The notes under the pieces were generated by a model. That model saw only the letters and a program-made list of their open reading frames with translations, had not been told where the DNA came from and made no database searches. A stretch of DNA of 64,000 nt. Source: Sequoia sempervirens. Taxonomy: Eukaryota; Streptophyta; Pinopsida; Cupressales; Cupressaceae. The translations under genes and the position numbers were made by a program. The stretch is from NCBI GenBank assembly GCA_007258455.2, contig VDFB02270651.1, positions 489,374,711-489,438,710 of the forward strand. Reading direction: 5' to 3'. Positions 10,277 through 21,636 of this stretch are shown here, one piece after another; the first letter of the stretch is position 1; every line of letters starts with the position of its first letter.

Positions 10277-13236
10277 CTGCATCAGTGCACACAAAGAATA
10301 TTTATTTTTGGTTATCAGAACTAGAGTTTTGAATCTTGAATTATATAAATAAATCACCACTCGCCGTTCAAGTGAACATCGTTTGTGGTAGGACAGAAAA
10401 ACATCGTAACGCTATCTTACTTGTACAATAGTTGTTATGAGGTGCTTCCATTGCCAGCAGACGAAAACCCATGCAATCAGTTGAACCTGCCATCCTTCCA
10501 GTGGGATTACTTCGGGGCTTTTAGACAAAATATTCCATGCGAGCCGATGGTACGTCAACAAACATTTCCACTCTCGAGGAAGTTTTCTACTGCGTGTGGA
10601 TAGAGTATGAAGATAGCAAAATGCATTCTTTTCTCCGCCGCTATATTTAGGGATGAGCATTTCGGTAGTTATTGGGGAGAAATCCATAAGCCTTCTTCGC
10701 TCACTCTCACCGTCCTGTCGCTGTTTCTGAACACGTGCATTCTGATCATTCTCAGAAACATCTTCATTCTGATCATTCTCACCTGAATGCAACACATGCC
10801 AAACCATTGTTATATGACAATCTCAAATAAAAACCAATGCATTTGCGTTGCTAACCGTAATGCTAACCATTTTGCCTTGATGACTAAATGTTATAAGCAA
10901 ACAGGATTCAGAAAATCCGAGAAAACAAAATTAATATAATAATATATATCCAGATTATTAAACTTGGAACCTGCGCCTTCTTCAATGTCGGTTGTGTCAG
11001 CTATATCACCCTGTAGAAGTTTCTTATAGCGGCGCGGACTTCTAGAGATGTTTAAGGAAGTTCCGAATGCATATACCAAGTCCCATATGAAACGCAATTT
11101 GTGCCACCGTAGCCTATTCTTAGTGTTTGTTCCTTCAACTACAAACATTTTGAATTAAAACCAACAGTGAATTGTGACAATACATTGCACAAATCATCCA
11201 AAATGCTGTGTTTGACTGACATATTCACCTGATTTTCTAATTGTTTCTTCCTGTTCCATATTTTGAAATCCTTTTTGCGCTGTACCTGTCCGTGGAAGCA
11301 AAGCTCTCTAGTTAACAGCCATATCAAATTCGTTACTACAGTAAGGCATAGACCATCAATTCCATATTTTATTTTCAACTTAAAAGCATTGCAACTGGAC
11401 TACTTCCACCTTTAATTTTGTGGGTATTTTTTGGTTTAGCTCCAGTTTCCGCCTGAGAATTTGTTGTTTCTCCCCCAGCTACAACAACATTAGAGTGTAA
11501 GAAAAATAATTTCATCTTTTAAAGTGATTCAAAATTCAAATATAAAAATATGTTTATTCCCACTTGTATAGAGTCAGAGGTATTCACCTGGTTTAGTTTT
11601 CGTTAGAATTGAAGTTCCCATTTGAAATTTTGGATTCAGTTTTCTATGCCCATTAGTATTTTGTCTTTCATTTTGTGCTTCTGAGTCGGCAGTTCCTTTT
11701 CTAGTATCCGGCATACCTAACTGGTCGTGTAAAAAATGCTGGGACTCTGAGTTACTAGGGTCGGGTAAGTCTAGTGGCAGCTGAATTATCTTCCTTAAAT
11801 ATTTGTCTGCTAAGTCCTGACTGGACTTATTAGGTTTGCTATTCTTGTCCCCAAACTTTCTTATTATTGCCCTTTCGATCATGCTTTTATCCATGCCCAA
11901 AATAACATTGATTTCGCACGCAGCTAAAACCATATTCACTGCTGATAATATCTGCCATTCAAAAGTGCTTAAGAAATTTAATAAACCGAAGATTTTAAAT
12001 ATTTGAGAATTATAAAAATTGCAAATAGATTTGGTTTATAAAGTTTACCTGCAGAATCACATTTTCTTGGCAACGATCGAGATCGTCGACAAAGACTACT
12101 ATCCTAAGATTATCCTTGAATGCAGGGGGCATCTTAGGAATCAGTGTTTTTGGAACATAATTCCCATCCCGAGTAAATGTAATGCAGCACCACATAAATG
12201 CAAACAGCTTCCACAACCAGGAGGGTCTATAACTGAGTTCATCTTTCAAAAAATTGATATCAAAAATAACCTTCTGATGATAGCCAAGCTGTTGTGTATG
12301 GTCTGGTAGACATATATAATCCACTATTTGAGCACTGATTGGCTTCAGAACAGACACCGCTGACTTCACCACAGCCCAAACAATTACAATCACTGATGCA
12401 GGTAGGCTTCCGTATTTAAACTTTTGTATATCTTTAGTTTGGGCTCTATCAAGTAGCAACCATACAATTATAGTCAACCAGATGACCATAAATGCTGCAA
12501 GAAAGCATGGGAGAATCACTCCAAAGCAGATACTGTTTCTACGCTTTGTCCAATTATATCTCCAACTAGTCCTCAGCTTCTGCGCCACCGTCATTGTTGA
12601 TTCCAATTCTTTAGTGACTTCTACTGCTAGACCCGCCCATGCCTCGGATTCATTTCTGTAGTGCCAGGCATTATAACGCACAGTCAAAATGGAAGGTATA
12701 ATCCCCTGCTTCGCGTCTTCCTCCCATGGCTTTACACCGATTTTTTTATTTCTAGATCCACTTTCTTCCTCTGCTTTAAACTGAATCGAACCAGACCCAG
12801 GACAAATACGAATATGTTAGAAATTGCATAGAAATTATGATGGAGTTGATCATCTACTTAAGAAATTTATTAAGTTAAATGTTTTTCACATATTTTTTTG
12901 GAATATCCGCTTAAAGTAGGCCGAACTTTCTACTGGTAAGCTCTCTTAAGAAGCATATCATTAACTTGTCAAATAATTATTTTTTGGCAAAATATTATAA
13001 AATTGCAGGAACATATAGGAAAGTATAAAAAGGAGGCAAAAATATCGACCACTGATTCAATTCGGTAATGTAAGTCTGCATACCATATGGCGCCGGTCCA
13101 TAACGGCCAGGGCCTTAAAAATTTCATGATATTCGGGTTGATAATTTCCTAAAAAGTCATATTGAGGACCTGTCACATGCAGCAATCCGTACAATATAAT
13201 CAGTATTAATTTAGGATCCCGATGGTCCCTCTGCAG
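9461..13236 (-). CDS. KAP-family P-loop NTPase, eight 3' exons (5' end missing)
   Basis: Predicted exons in transcript order: 13236-13084, 12780-12049, 11951-11588, 11478-11410, 11285-11229, 11138-10971, 10782-10421, 10276-9461. All introns are GT-AG and the phases agree throughout (0,0,1,1,1,1,0), giving 906 residues plus stop without an internal stop. KAP-family features: YNAW at residues 87-90; two membrane segments at about 134-160 and 176-198; Walker B VVFVDDLDRC ending at 288; GMDKS at 314-318; YLRKIIQLPLDLP at 346-358; an R/K-rich helix ending LLTYHRLAW at about 589-597. Known KAP NTPases have membrane helices inserted inside the NTPase core, as here, and are thought to act at membranes. 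No GxxxxGK[ST] Walker A is found in these exons or their introns, so at least one 5' exon is elsewhere, or the gene is truncated. Substrate and pathway are unknown. Confidence 0.85.
10421..10782 (-). CDS. KAP gene exon G: helical C-subdomain
   Basis: 362 nt, phase 1 to phase 0, acceptor TTGCATTCAG|, donor CAA|GTAAGA. It opens with a polar stretch containing ENDQN twice, then carries SRKLPREWKCLLTYHRLAW and WQVQLIAWVFVCWQW. The basic, helix-like run resembles the PRxxKR region that follows the NTPase core in KAP proteins. The second run is aromatic-rich and amphipathic. Confidence 0.8.
10971..11478 (-). CDS. KAP gene exons D, E and F (small phase-1 exons)
   Basis: Three short exons, each entering and leaving in phase 1: 11478-11410 (69 nt), 11285-11229 (57 nt) and 11138-10971 (168 nt). 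They stay open in the single frame dictated by the neighbours. D and E encode a polar linker. F encodes RLRWHKLRFIWDLVYAFGTS, then SPRRYKKLL. The donor of F (GCGCAG|GTTCCA) is weak, and an alternative donor at CTACAG|GGTGAT cannot be excluded. Because all three are multiples of three, any of them could be skipped without a frameshift. Confidence 0.65.
11588..11951 (-). CDS. KAP gene exon C: sensor region and KIIQ motif
   Basis: 364 nt, phase 0 in, phase 1 out (acceptor GAATGGCAG|, donor CCAG|GTGAAT). It begins ILSAVNMVLAACEINVILGM, continuing the helix after Walker B, then carries DKSMIERAI and ADKYLRKIIQLPLDLPDPS, the segment that in KAP proteins closes the NTPase core. The second half is polar and low in hydrophobics, probably a linker. 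Confidence 0.85.
12049..12780 (-). CDS. KAP gene exon B: NAW strand, membrane helices, Walker B
   Basis: 732 nt, 244 codons, phase 0/0. The acceptor is preceded by a CTAAC branch-like site (TTCTAACAT, then GGTTCGATTCAG|). The donor is CTGCAG|GTAAAC. In order it holds a charged lead, VRYNAWHYRNESEAWAGL, a first hydrophobic helix (exon residues 83-109, 29 residues without a charge until the end), a second one (125-147), and LRIVVFVDDLDRCQENVILQ at the end. The tandem acidic residues in DDLD are the Walker B Asp pair typical of KAP proteins. Confidence 0.88.
13084..13236 (-). CDS. KAP gene exon A (first exon found)
   Basis: 51 codons, phase 0 at both ends, opening after acceptor TACTAAACAG and ending at donor ATG|GTATGC. 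It reads KLILIILYGLLHVTGPQYDF and later QPEYHEIFKALAVMDRR. I do not recognise a separate domain here. In the KAP layout this segment precedes the NAW strand, where the Walker A region should be near, but no P-loop is present. Reading on upstream in the same frame gives a Met at 13314, but that stretch translates a TA repeat (IYIYI), so an intron is more likely than a start. Confidence 0.65.
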
Positions 13237-13302
13237 CTGTTTAGTAATTATTGCTAAAATGTTTTGTTTTGTTATATATATATATATAGTGAAATTGTAG
13301 AG

Positions 13303-14368
13303 ATTTTCATACATTAAAGGCTGTCATTAAAGTCTAGAGAACAAAAATCTAAGGGGGTTTATTAAAAACCACTTCCACTTAGTCTTACAAGAAAACAAGA
13401 AATTAAGAGACAAACAAAAATTAAAAAAAGAACAATATCAACTCAAATCATGATGGAGGAAAATAAGATTTGAGCTTTGGATTGAAGAAAGAGATCCCCA
13501 ATCCACAACATGTCATCTACAATCAACATCAAAAGCCTATTTAGCCAAACAATCTGCAACAACATTCCACTCACGAGGAATATGAATAAAAGAGATGGAA
13601 TCAAAATTTTGTGCCAAGCAAAGAATTTGAGCCACATAAAGAGACAACCTCCAAGAAGAATGAGAATCTTTCCCCTTATTCAAGAGGGGCAACAATACCA
13701 TTGAATCCATCTCACAAATAATGTTTTTCCAACACAACTCACAAACTTTCTCCAAAGCTACTAAGACAGCTTGAGTCTCCATGTGACTGTTTGTAGCAAT
13801 CCTAATCACAATGAGAAAAGGAAGAGAACTAACCCAATACTATTCCTTCACATTCCACCAATTCCTGCTACCCCTAGATTACCTCAAGATGAACCATCAA
13901 TATTAATTTTATAAAATCCCAAAAGGGGAAAAGACCATTTACCAACTCTATAAACCTTATTCAAATAGAGAGCCTTGGACTTAGGGTTAGTGGAGAAAGT
14001 TGCCTACACCAAAGATAACTTTAAAAAAATCAAATTATCAGATAAAGAAATAACACCATCAAAAATTACTTAGCCTGTAAGGTTTCTTTTAGAGAACTTA
14101 AAACCTTTTGCCAAATATACCCAACAAGACTCTGATACCCTTGAAAATTTTGATGATTTCTCTCCAACCAAATCTATCACATGATGAATATAGGACCTAT
14201 ATCCCAAGTAATCAAGAGAATAGAGGTTGAAGTAGGAGGGCAACCTTGAGTAGCCCAAAATTTAGATAAAGAAGAAACATGAATGAAAGGGTGGCTCCAA
14301 ATAGACCACCATTGTCTCCACAGACTAGTAGAGAAGGAGCATTGAAAGAATAGATGAGACACTCTCCT
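13303..14368 (-). pseudogene. LINE A, 3' part (zf-RVT and RNase H)
   Basis: Minus strand. VSHLFFQCSFSTSLWRQWW at about 14350-14300 is the reverse-transcriptase zinc-binding (zf-RVT) domain of plant L1-type LINEs. At 13830-13540, ETQAVLVALEKVCELCWKNI, MDSMVLLPLLNKG and ISFIHIPREWNVVADCLAK form an RVT_3-type RNase H. Stops and frameshifts are present. The 5' continuation of the same element lies at 21637-22142, separated by TIR element M1. A possible 8-bp target duplication, TTGTAGAG, occurs at 13295-13302 and 22143-22150; it is weak support for these outer limits. Confidence 0.8.
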
Positions 14369-15025
14369 GGGTTAGTGTAGGATCATGGGGGTCCAAACTA
14401 GGCCCTTAAGTGATAATGACAACTCTAAAAAATAGAGTTAGAAAACTTGACATTAAATTTTGAATAGGTTATTAAAATAATTTGAAAAATATGTAACATA
14501 ATTTATAACAATTGAATGTAGTTTCTAAGATACTATTCATTTTTTGAAAAAGGTAAATCTATTTGGTGAAATTTTGAAATTTCAATGCAATGGTACTATT
14601 TTTTTAGAAAAAAGTAAAAACCAGGTGTATGTCTAACCAACCTAAGTAAAAGCAAAAAATAATATATTTTTTTGAAACTTTCAATATAAGTAGAGGACAT
14701 ATGCTTGGATGTGCCATATTTTTTTTGTAATTTTTTTGCAAGTAAATAATTAGTTTCAAATTTTTTATTAATTTTTTTTTTAAATATTAAAATTTGTTTG
14801 TCTGACCACCTTAACTTGGTCAAAAATTAATGAAATTCAATATTTCTTTTTTTTTGTAATCCTATAGTATGAGAAGCATAGAGTGTGTCATATCTTTCAG
14901 ATTTAAAAAATGTGAAATATTTTAAGAGTTATAAATGTTTTTCAATCAACTTATCAATTAGGACTTTAGTCAAAATGTATGTAGATAATCAATAATAATC
15001 ATCTATTTAATTCCAAATAAGACTT

Positions 15026-16307
15026 TGTAATGGAGTGCATTTGCATCCCTCACAAATTTCTTATTGACACCTCTTACCTTAGAAAAATTAAACCCAAAAA
15101 TGCTATTCCACCTCATCCATCCGCTTTCCACCCACTTGGTGGCTGTCTATAGTGTCGGTGGGGGAATTTTTGTCAGGGATGATAGGATGGTGTGCAGACA
15201 TCTGTATGATGTGTTGCCATCCTGACAAGATTCTCGCCTAAGTTAGAATCTACAGAGGTGTTACACTTCTCCATTGGCAATGAAAACTAATGCCCCTACG
15301 CCCTTGACCGACCTCAAATGACTCTTTTGGGATTATATTCATCCTAATTGGATCTTCTTCTTCTTTTAATTTATTTTCTTGAACTTCACTTGATCATACT
15401 TCACTTCTTGAGTACTTCACACTTCATTTCACAACACTTTCTCCATTGTTGAAGCTCCAAGTTGGCACTCTGTTGGTTCTTCTCTTCACATTGTTGCAGC
15501 AGCGTTGACATCACAAGCTTGCAAGCTCATATCTCCCTTCATGTGCTTGAGGTCATCTTGTTTGGGACCTGTGATATCCATTTTACTTAGCATTTTCATT
15601 TGATTTATGTAGCATATCGTTGTTAGCATTGCTTGGTATTCTTCCTTTCAGTGCTATCCTTTATCATACTTTCTCTCATTGCTATTCTAGCTATCTATGG
15701 AGGTGGGAACATCGAAACATGAGTTTGATTATGGCAAGCCCCAAAACAACCCCATCATTTTTCACCATTCTGCTATGTGTAGTTATTGCTTTTGTGTAGA
15801 GCTTGCGAGAGGCTAGACCGACCGTAAGTTTGATTCTCACCACCTATGTTGTTATCAAATTCCACCTTCTTAAATTAAAGTATATTATTATTTTCATTTC
15901 AGTAGTTTAGCTCTTTATATTTTGTCATTATATAAAACCATATTTATCAGGATGATTAGTTAATTCCCTGTTAGTCTTAATTGTACTTCATACTCTCTAT
16001 CTATATAGATGCTAGCACATGACTGGGACTACAACGCGCACCGTGTTGTCGTCTGTCTTTTGCACTAGAGTCCCTTGGCAAAGAGCTGCCTAGGTTATAG
16101 TCCAGACTCAAGAATTTTCTCTCCTAGTCTCCTAAAGTCTTGGGTTGGTAAAAGGACAGTGACATATCAACTATCCTTCATTTTCACCCCTTTTGAAATA
16201 TGAAACTTTCCTTAAACAACCCTTAGCATGAGGTAGATCAGGGAACTTGTTTTTTATAGACCCTCCTGTGACTTGGGATTTTGAGCAGTTGGTCCTCCTT
16301 CTCTACA
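15026..16307 (+). repeat. 5' LTR of element G1
   Basis: Begins TGTAATGGAGTGCATTTGCA and ends CTACA. It is colinear with 20091-about 21499 over essentially its full length. Immediately after it comes TTTTGGTGAACTTG, the same context as the primer-site region of G2 (TTTTGGTGAACCC). Confidence 0.85.
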
Positions 16308-19300
16308 TTTTGGTGAACTTGAAGTGAATTGTTCTAGTACCATTTTTTAGTACTAAAAAACTCTTCTCTCATGTTATAGGAGTGTTGTGGGTGTGTGTCG
16401 TAGGGCATCTAGCCTTGCAACCCAACCTATGACCCCTAGCAGCATAACTAAGAAGAATCCCTAAGCATTGCGAAATGAAACCATGAATAGGTCACTGTCT
16501 AATTGTGAAACCCTTGGGGACTTCTAAGAAAAGTCCCTCCTAGTGTATGTAGAAATGACTACCTTCATGCATCTTCCCATCCCATCTTTGTAGCCCTTGA
16601 GTGGGTCTCTTGATATAACATTCACTTCATGGAATTTATCGATGAACGCTAATAGAGAGCCATTTCCTTTGTACATTATCACACGTATCAATGGGAACAC
16701 CATAATTGGAATTCTCATTGACCCTATATGCCAGGTTAATGTCATCACAAAGAAGATCATGTTGATAAATTTTTTATATAAGGATAGATATATGATGAGT
16801 CTAAAAGCACCATATGTACACAAGATGGGCTTCTCATCCCTCCCATTGACTCTATCACCTTGTCTATCCTGGTTGGGCCCAAGATTGTGAATTCTCTATT
16901 TGATATTATCCTAGGGTCTGAATTTTTCAAAGTGAAACTAGGTATTCCTTGGCTTGTTTCCATGAATGTAGTTCCCTCGGTGATTCATAAGTGATTGAAT
17001 TTCTCTCATGAGGGTTCCATGCATGTAGTCCATGGCAGTGGTTACAAACTGATTGTAGCGAATGGAGGCTACTCACTTGATCACTTTTGGCTTGCCACTG
17101 TTGGTCTGCTCCCTACCAGAATAGACCCATTCTATCAAACTTATGTGAAATACAAGAGTGGGGGCATAACATAAAAAGTGACCTACCATCCTTCTCCTTA
17201 TGCTATTGTAGTTAAAGCTTCCATGATAGCGTAGCATAAGGCTGCCTTTTTCACTCCAAAAAAAAGGAGAAGTCTGCTCAGGCTTATTCTTCTTCCTTTG
17301 TAGTTCCACCTGTTGCTTCCTCCTACCCTACTGTGGCACTATTAACATCCACCCCTATTCGTCTCTTGGGGAGTCTGATGGTGCCTACTTGGTAGAAGGC
17401 CAAGCATCAAGTATTTGACCTTACCATCTTACCCATGGTACCTTGGCCCATTTTGTATGGTAAAGGGAAGGGTCCCCATGGAGTCACTTCAGCATCTTGG
17501 CCTCAACAGCCTCCTACTACTCCTACCTCTAGGGTAGTGAATGGGAAGAGGCCAGCTACTGAGGTGCTCGAGTCTACTCTCCTGTCTGTTGTTGCATCTA
17601 CTCCTGCATTGCTTCCTCTTGTTCCCATCCAAGGGTCACTCCCTCCACTAGAAACAATTGTGATGGATACTTTGATGGTTGAACAAGAGCCTTCCATTCT
17701 TCCTCAGGTTGTAGCCTCTAGCTCCCAAAGCCATAGAAACTTCCTTGTGTGTGAGTGCAAGCATCAGAGGAAGGCTCTGGCTACTAAGCAGGCCACCTTA
17801 TGGAAGGAGGAAGGGGAGCCAATAGCTATTGCTTTAGTGTCTTCTACTGTGTCCTCTTTTGCCCCTTCTACTTCAGTTCCCTTTGCCTCAATCTTTCTTC
17901 TGACTCCCCGTGTGAGTGTGAATGATCCTCACCCCAAGAGGGTGCAAGTATTCATTTCTCCTTCAGGTGAGCCTCCTCTTCTGATGTCCCTTATGGACAT
18001 CCCACTTTTTCCCAAACCCATGGATATGTCGAACACCTCAATGGTGTCTGTTATGGTTTTCTCCTCTACCTCCTTGCCTTCTGCTTCATCTGTGGGGACC
18101 TTGCATCCTCTAATGAAGTGAAATATAGAGGAAGAATCCACTTCTAGTGGGGGTCAAAATAAGGGATACCCTTCTTCAAAAACTAGTTCCACTCTGGCTT
18201 GCGTTGTTTTAGTGATGGAGGTAGCTCTGGTGTCCTCGGAGTTCGTCACTACCCTGAGTCTTTCAAAGAGGTTGGAAATGGATCTTGGGTGCCTCCTTCA
18301 TCACCTACTTAGTTGACACATGACACTCCCATTAAGTGCATGTTTAACTTTGTAGATGATGTCTTGGCTCTATCAATGATCTTCACAAGATTGATGGCAT
18401 TCACCTCACAAGAACTAAGTGAAGTAGACCTTGAGGGGCCCTCTTCCTTGGCTCTTGTCACAGGAGAGTTAGAGGGTACTCCCCTTGCTATTCCACTCTT
18501 GTAGGCTTATCTACCTTCCCCTTACAATGATCTATATTGGGAGAATGACGACCTCTTGGTTGATGAGTACTAGGAGGGTATCTCTTATTTACCTGTAGAT
18601 TAGATTTGTGTCTGTGTTGTGTTCCCTTGTGCTTTTTTTCTATGTTCCTAGAGGACCCTTATCACCCTTGTAGGTACTTGGATATACCTAAGTGTTTTGT
18701 GTCATAAAACTTCTATTTGTTACATCAATCTTCTCTTTTTCATGCCTTAATTTTTGACAATTGGGGATGATGCAAAGTGTTGGCGGCATTTAGGCCTCCC
18801 TTCCATGTTGACCCATTTTTTTTATGTTCATTTTGTTTTCACATTCCCTTCTTCACATGATCTGATATAATACAAGATTGATGATAGTTCATTTATATAA
18901 TTTTTATATTATATCTGTTTATATTTATGAACAACTTTGAACCTGAAATATCAAATCCCCTTGTCTCTTGTTTGTTTTTTCTTTGTTTATCCTCTTTTTA
19001 TCTTTCTCTCTTCTTTTCTTGCTTTATGATGTTATGGTGCTTATGTGTTGTCCCTTGCATGTACAAAAAAATTACCAAGGTTACATCTCATCATGTCTTG
19101 TGGGCCACAACATCATTTTCATTCTTTCTCTTCTCTCCTTAGAATGTCATGTGCCTTGTGTTTAGCACACACCATCCTAAGGGGGAGGCTATTTTACTGC
19201 CTTGATTTTTAGAAGGTGTATTCGGTGGCCAACGAATCCCTCACTGAAAATTCTTCTTTTAAAAAAAAAATCATTCTTCAATAAGGACCCCTAGTGAAAT

Positions 19301-20090
19301 TTCTCTTTAATCATGGATTTGTAAGAATCTAAAGACTTTCCTTTGTGAAGGGAGTACTTGTTCTGATGAAGAATTCTGGAAACTTTCCCTTACAAGGGAG
19401 CATTCTTTCTTTTGAATTCCTTGATGAAAGGGTATCTTTCAAAAGGATTCCTTGATGCTAGAATCATTTACGCAAAAATTCATCACTTTTCAAACAAAGT
19501 GTCCCTTAAGTAGACCCCTTTTCCTTTGAAGAGTTCTAGAGGAGCCCTTTAAAAGATCTTCCTTCAATCATTGACTACCTGTGCGACTATCTGTCTATTT
19601 TCCTATGTGGCTTTTTTCTATCTAACATGTTTTATCTATGAATTAACATGTTGCTTTGTAGGTGCACTTGTGAAGTTTCTTTCCAATCAAACTTGTAGGA
19701 TCAAGTACCTATACTTGGCCCCATAAGACTCTGTAGAGCCTTTCACATCTAGCTTACCTCAAGACTGAGCACTTGGGGGTACCTCCTTTGTAGGTCTAAG
19801 GACCTCTAAAGTGCTTTCATCATACGAGATCTCTTTGTTCAACTCTGTATGACCGAGCACCTACAAAACCTTTTTGTTTACCTTTTGTAGGTCTTCATAT
19901 CTGTGGCACATGTTTGTTAAACTCTCCTTGGGTCTGAGGACCCGTGGAGCCATCTCTCTCTCTCTCCTACACCCGAGCTCACCAAATTGCAATCTACTTC
20001 CTTGACGATTCAGGTATACATTTTAAAAATATTTCAATCTACTTTAACTTGCATCTGGTAGCACATATGCTCACTAAAGTGGGGGAAAAA
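16308..20090 (+). mobile_element. G1 internal region: gypsy-type protease remnant, no RT or integrase
   Basis: At about 16650-17040 broken frames read PLYIITRINGNTIIGILIDP, CQVNVITKK, and later KVKLGIPWLVSMNVVPSVIHK, HEGSMHVVHG. This is the order of a gypsy retropepsin and its C-terminal flap (G-P-W-L). A Pro/Ser/Thr-rich ORF (17435-18121) follows. Near 18760-18830 lies one copy of the GGGGATGATGCAAAG ... TTCCATGTTGACCCA module that is tandemly repeated in G2. CACTAAAGTGGGGG just before the 3' LTR is the polypurine tract. Neither gag, RT, RNase H nor integrase is present, so G1 is a non-autonomous derivative. Confidence 0.75.
17435..18121 (+). CDS. Pro/Ser/Thr-rich ORF in G1, unknown product
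   Basis: 228 codons, the longest open frame in G1, rich in Pro, Ser, Thr and Val with no recognisable domain, membrane segment or metal-binding motif. It occupies the same place (after the protease, before the 3' non-coding module) as the ORF at 41879-42466 in G2, but I see no clear sequence similarity between the two. It may be a decayed remnant open by chance. Confidence 0.35.
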   Translation: MVPWPILYGKGKGPHGVTSASWPQQPPTTPTSRVVNGKRPATEVLESTLLSVVASTPALLPLVPIQGSLPPLETIVMDTLMVEQEPSILPQVVASSSQSHRNFLVCECKHQRKALATKQATLWKEEGEPIAIALVSSTVSSFAPSTSVPFASIFLLTPRVSVNDPHPKRVQVFISPSGEPPLLMSLMDIPLFPKPMDMSNTSMVSVMVFSSTSLPSASSVGTLHPLMK

Positions 20091-21499
20091 TATAATGGAT
20101 TGAATTTGCACCCCTCATAAAATCCCCATTTACACCCCTTACCTTAGAAAAATCAAACCCAAAAATGCTATTCCAACTCATCCATCTGCTTTCCACCCAC
20201 TTGGTAGTTGTCTATAGTGTTAGTGGGGGATTTTTTGTCGGGGATGCTAGCACAATGCATAGAGGTCTTTGTGGCCCGTTTCCATCTTGACAAGATTCTC
20301 GCATCTGGAATCTGTAGAGGCATTACACTTCTCCATTGGCGATGATGAGTAATGCCCCTGTGCCCTTGACCAACCTCGAATGGCTCTTTTTTACTTCTAT
20401 TCATCCTAAAAGGATCTTCTTCTTTCAATTTATCTTCTTGAACTTCACTTGATCATACTTACTTCTTGAGCACTCCACACTTCATTTCACAACACTTTCT
20501 CCATTGTTGAATATCCAAGTTGGCACTCTACTAGTTCTTCTCCTCACATTGTTGTGGAAATGTTGGCATCACAAGCTTGCGATCTTGGATCTCTCTTCAC
20601 ATGCTTGAGGGTATCTTGTTTGAAAGGTGATATCCATTTTACTTAGCATTGTCATTTTACTTACATAGCATATTGTTGTTAGCATTGCTTGGTATTCTTC
20701 CTTTTAGTCCTTTCCTTTATCATGCTTTCTCTCGTTACTATTCTAGTTGTCCATGGAGATGGGAACATCAAAATAGGGGTTTGCTTGTGACAAGCCCCAA
20801 AACAACCCCAACATTTTTCCTTTTTTTGCTATGTGTAGGTATCACATTCGTCTGGAGCTTGTGGGAGGATGGATCAATCGTAAGTTTTATTCTCACCACC
20901 TTTGTCATTATCTAATTCCACCTTCTTAAGTTAAAGTAATATTCTTGTCATTTCAATAGTTTAGCTCTTTATGTTTTCTATCATTTTATAAAACAATATT
21001 TATCAAGTTGAATATTTAATTCCTTGTTAGTCTTAACTATACTTGACACTCTATGTTAATATGGATACCAACACCTAACTGGGACACCAACGTGCTGCAT
21101 TGTCATCTGTCTTCTGCACTAGAGTCCCTTGGAGTCTAGGTCATAGTCTAGACTCATGAATTTTCTCTCCTAGTCTCCTAAACTCCCAGGTTTTGATTAA
21201 AAGGAAAAATAGGTTTTGAAGGGACCCGAAACACTTTACAAAAGAGATACAAAAAGCTACTAAGAGAATATAACAATCAACCACCAGCAGTAACCCAACC
21301 AGCAAAAAATTGACCAACATGAGAGCCAAAAAAAAGTAAGAGGACGATGACAGATAAAATGTCTTTCCTTTTCACCCCTTTTGAAACATTAAACTTTCCT
21401 TAAACAATCCTTAGCATGAGGTAGATCAGTGTAATTAATTGTTCTAGACCCTCCTATGACTTGGGTTCTTGAGTAGTCGATCCCCCTCCTCTATGGGCA
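20091..21499 (+). repeat. 3' LTR of element G1, with a LINE-tail insertion
   Basis: Begins TATAATGGATTGAATTTGCA (5' LTR: TGTAATGG...) and ends near TCTATGGGCA. It is colinear with the 5' LTR except for an extra segment at about 21191-21335. The LTR ends differ enough that the G1 target duplication is unclear (GACTT at 15021-15025 against TATCT or ATCTT on the right). Confidence 0.8.
21191..21335 (-). mobile_element. 5'-truncated LINE tail inserted in the G1 3' LTR
   Basis: This stretch is absent from the 5' LTR. It matches the 3' terminal sequence of LINE B: both hold TTTTGATTA followed shortly by GGTTTTGAAGGGACCC and an ACxCTTTACAA stretch. On the minus strand it is therefore the last about 145 bp of a LINE of the same family as LINE B. 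Possible duplicated flanks are too simple (TAAAAGG-like) to define. Confidence 0.6.
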
Positions 21500-21636
21500 T
21501 ATCTTATTTTTTTGGAAATATGACAATTTTCTCAATAAACCCTTTTTATTTCATCAAATTTGGTTAAAAGAAAGATCGTCGACCACTTTTTTGTCATATA
21601 ACCACTTTTTGGACCCCCATGATCTTGCACTAACCC

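Larger units (their letters stand above)
14369..21636 (-). mobile_element. TIR element M1 (interrupted by LTR element G1)
   Basis: Two parts, 14369-15025 and about 21500-21636, belong to one element of the M family (see M2-M5), in the same orientation as M3. Terminal inverted repeats begin GGGTTAGTG and end CACTAACCC, with GGATCATGGGGGTCC just inside. The target duplication is TCCT (14365-14368 and 21637-21640). With M1 and one TCCT removed, the LINE A zf-RVT frame continues without a shift. Its termini differ from the other copies (GTTAG instead of GTATG), so it is a divergent subfamily. No transposase ORF. Confidence 0.8.

Noticed and set aside
9663..10603. Plus-strand ORFs opposite the KAP exons (9663, 10144, 10385) and the overlapping minus frame at 9955-10176
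   Set aside because: They are shadows of the spliced minus-strand gene, whose splice phases and KAP motifs are consistent.
13237..13314. Met at 13314 as the start of the KAP protein
   Set aside because: The extra codons translate a TA repeat and an intron-like T-rich tract, a good acceptor precedes 13236, and the Walker A region would be missing; an upstream exon is more likely. It cannot be excluded.
18927..19165. Two hydrophobic ORFs in the G1 UTR that look like membrane proteins
   Set aside because: T-rich non-coding sequence gives Phe/Leu/Ser-rich translations in any frame; no context or start signal.
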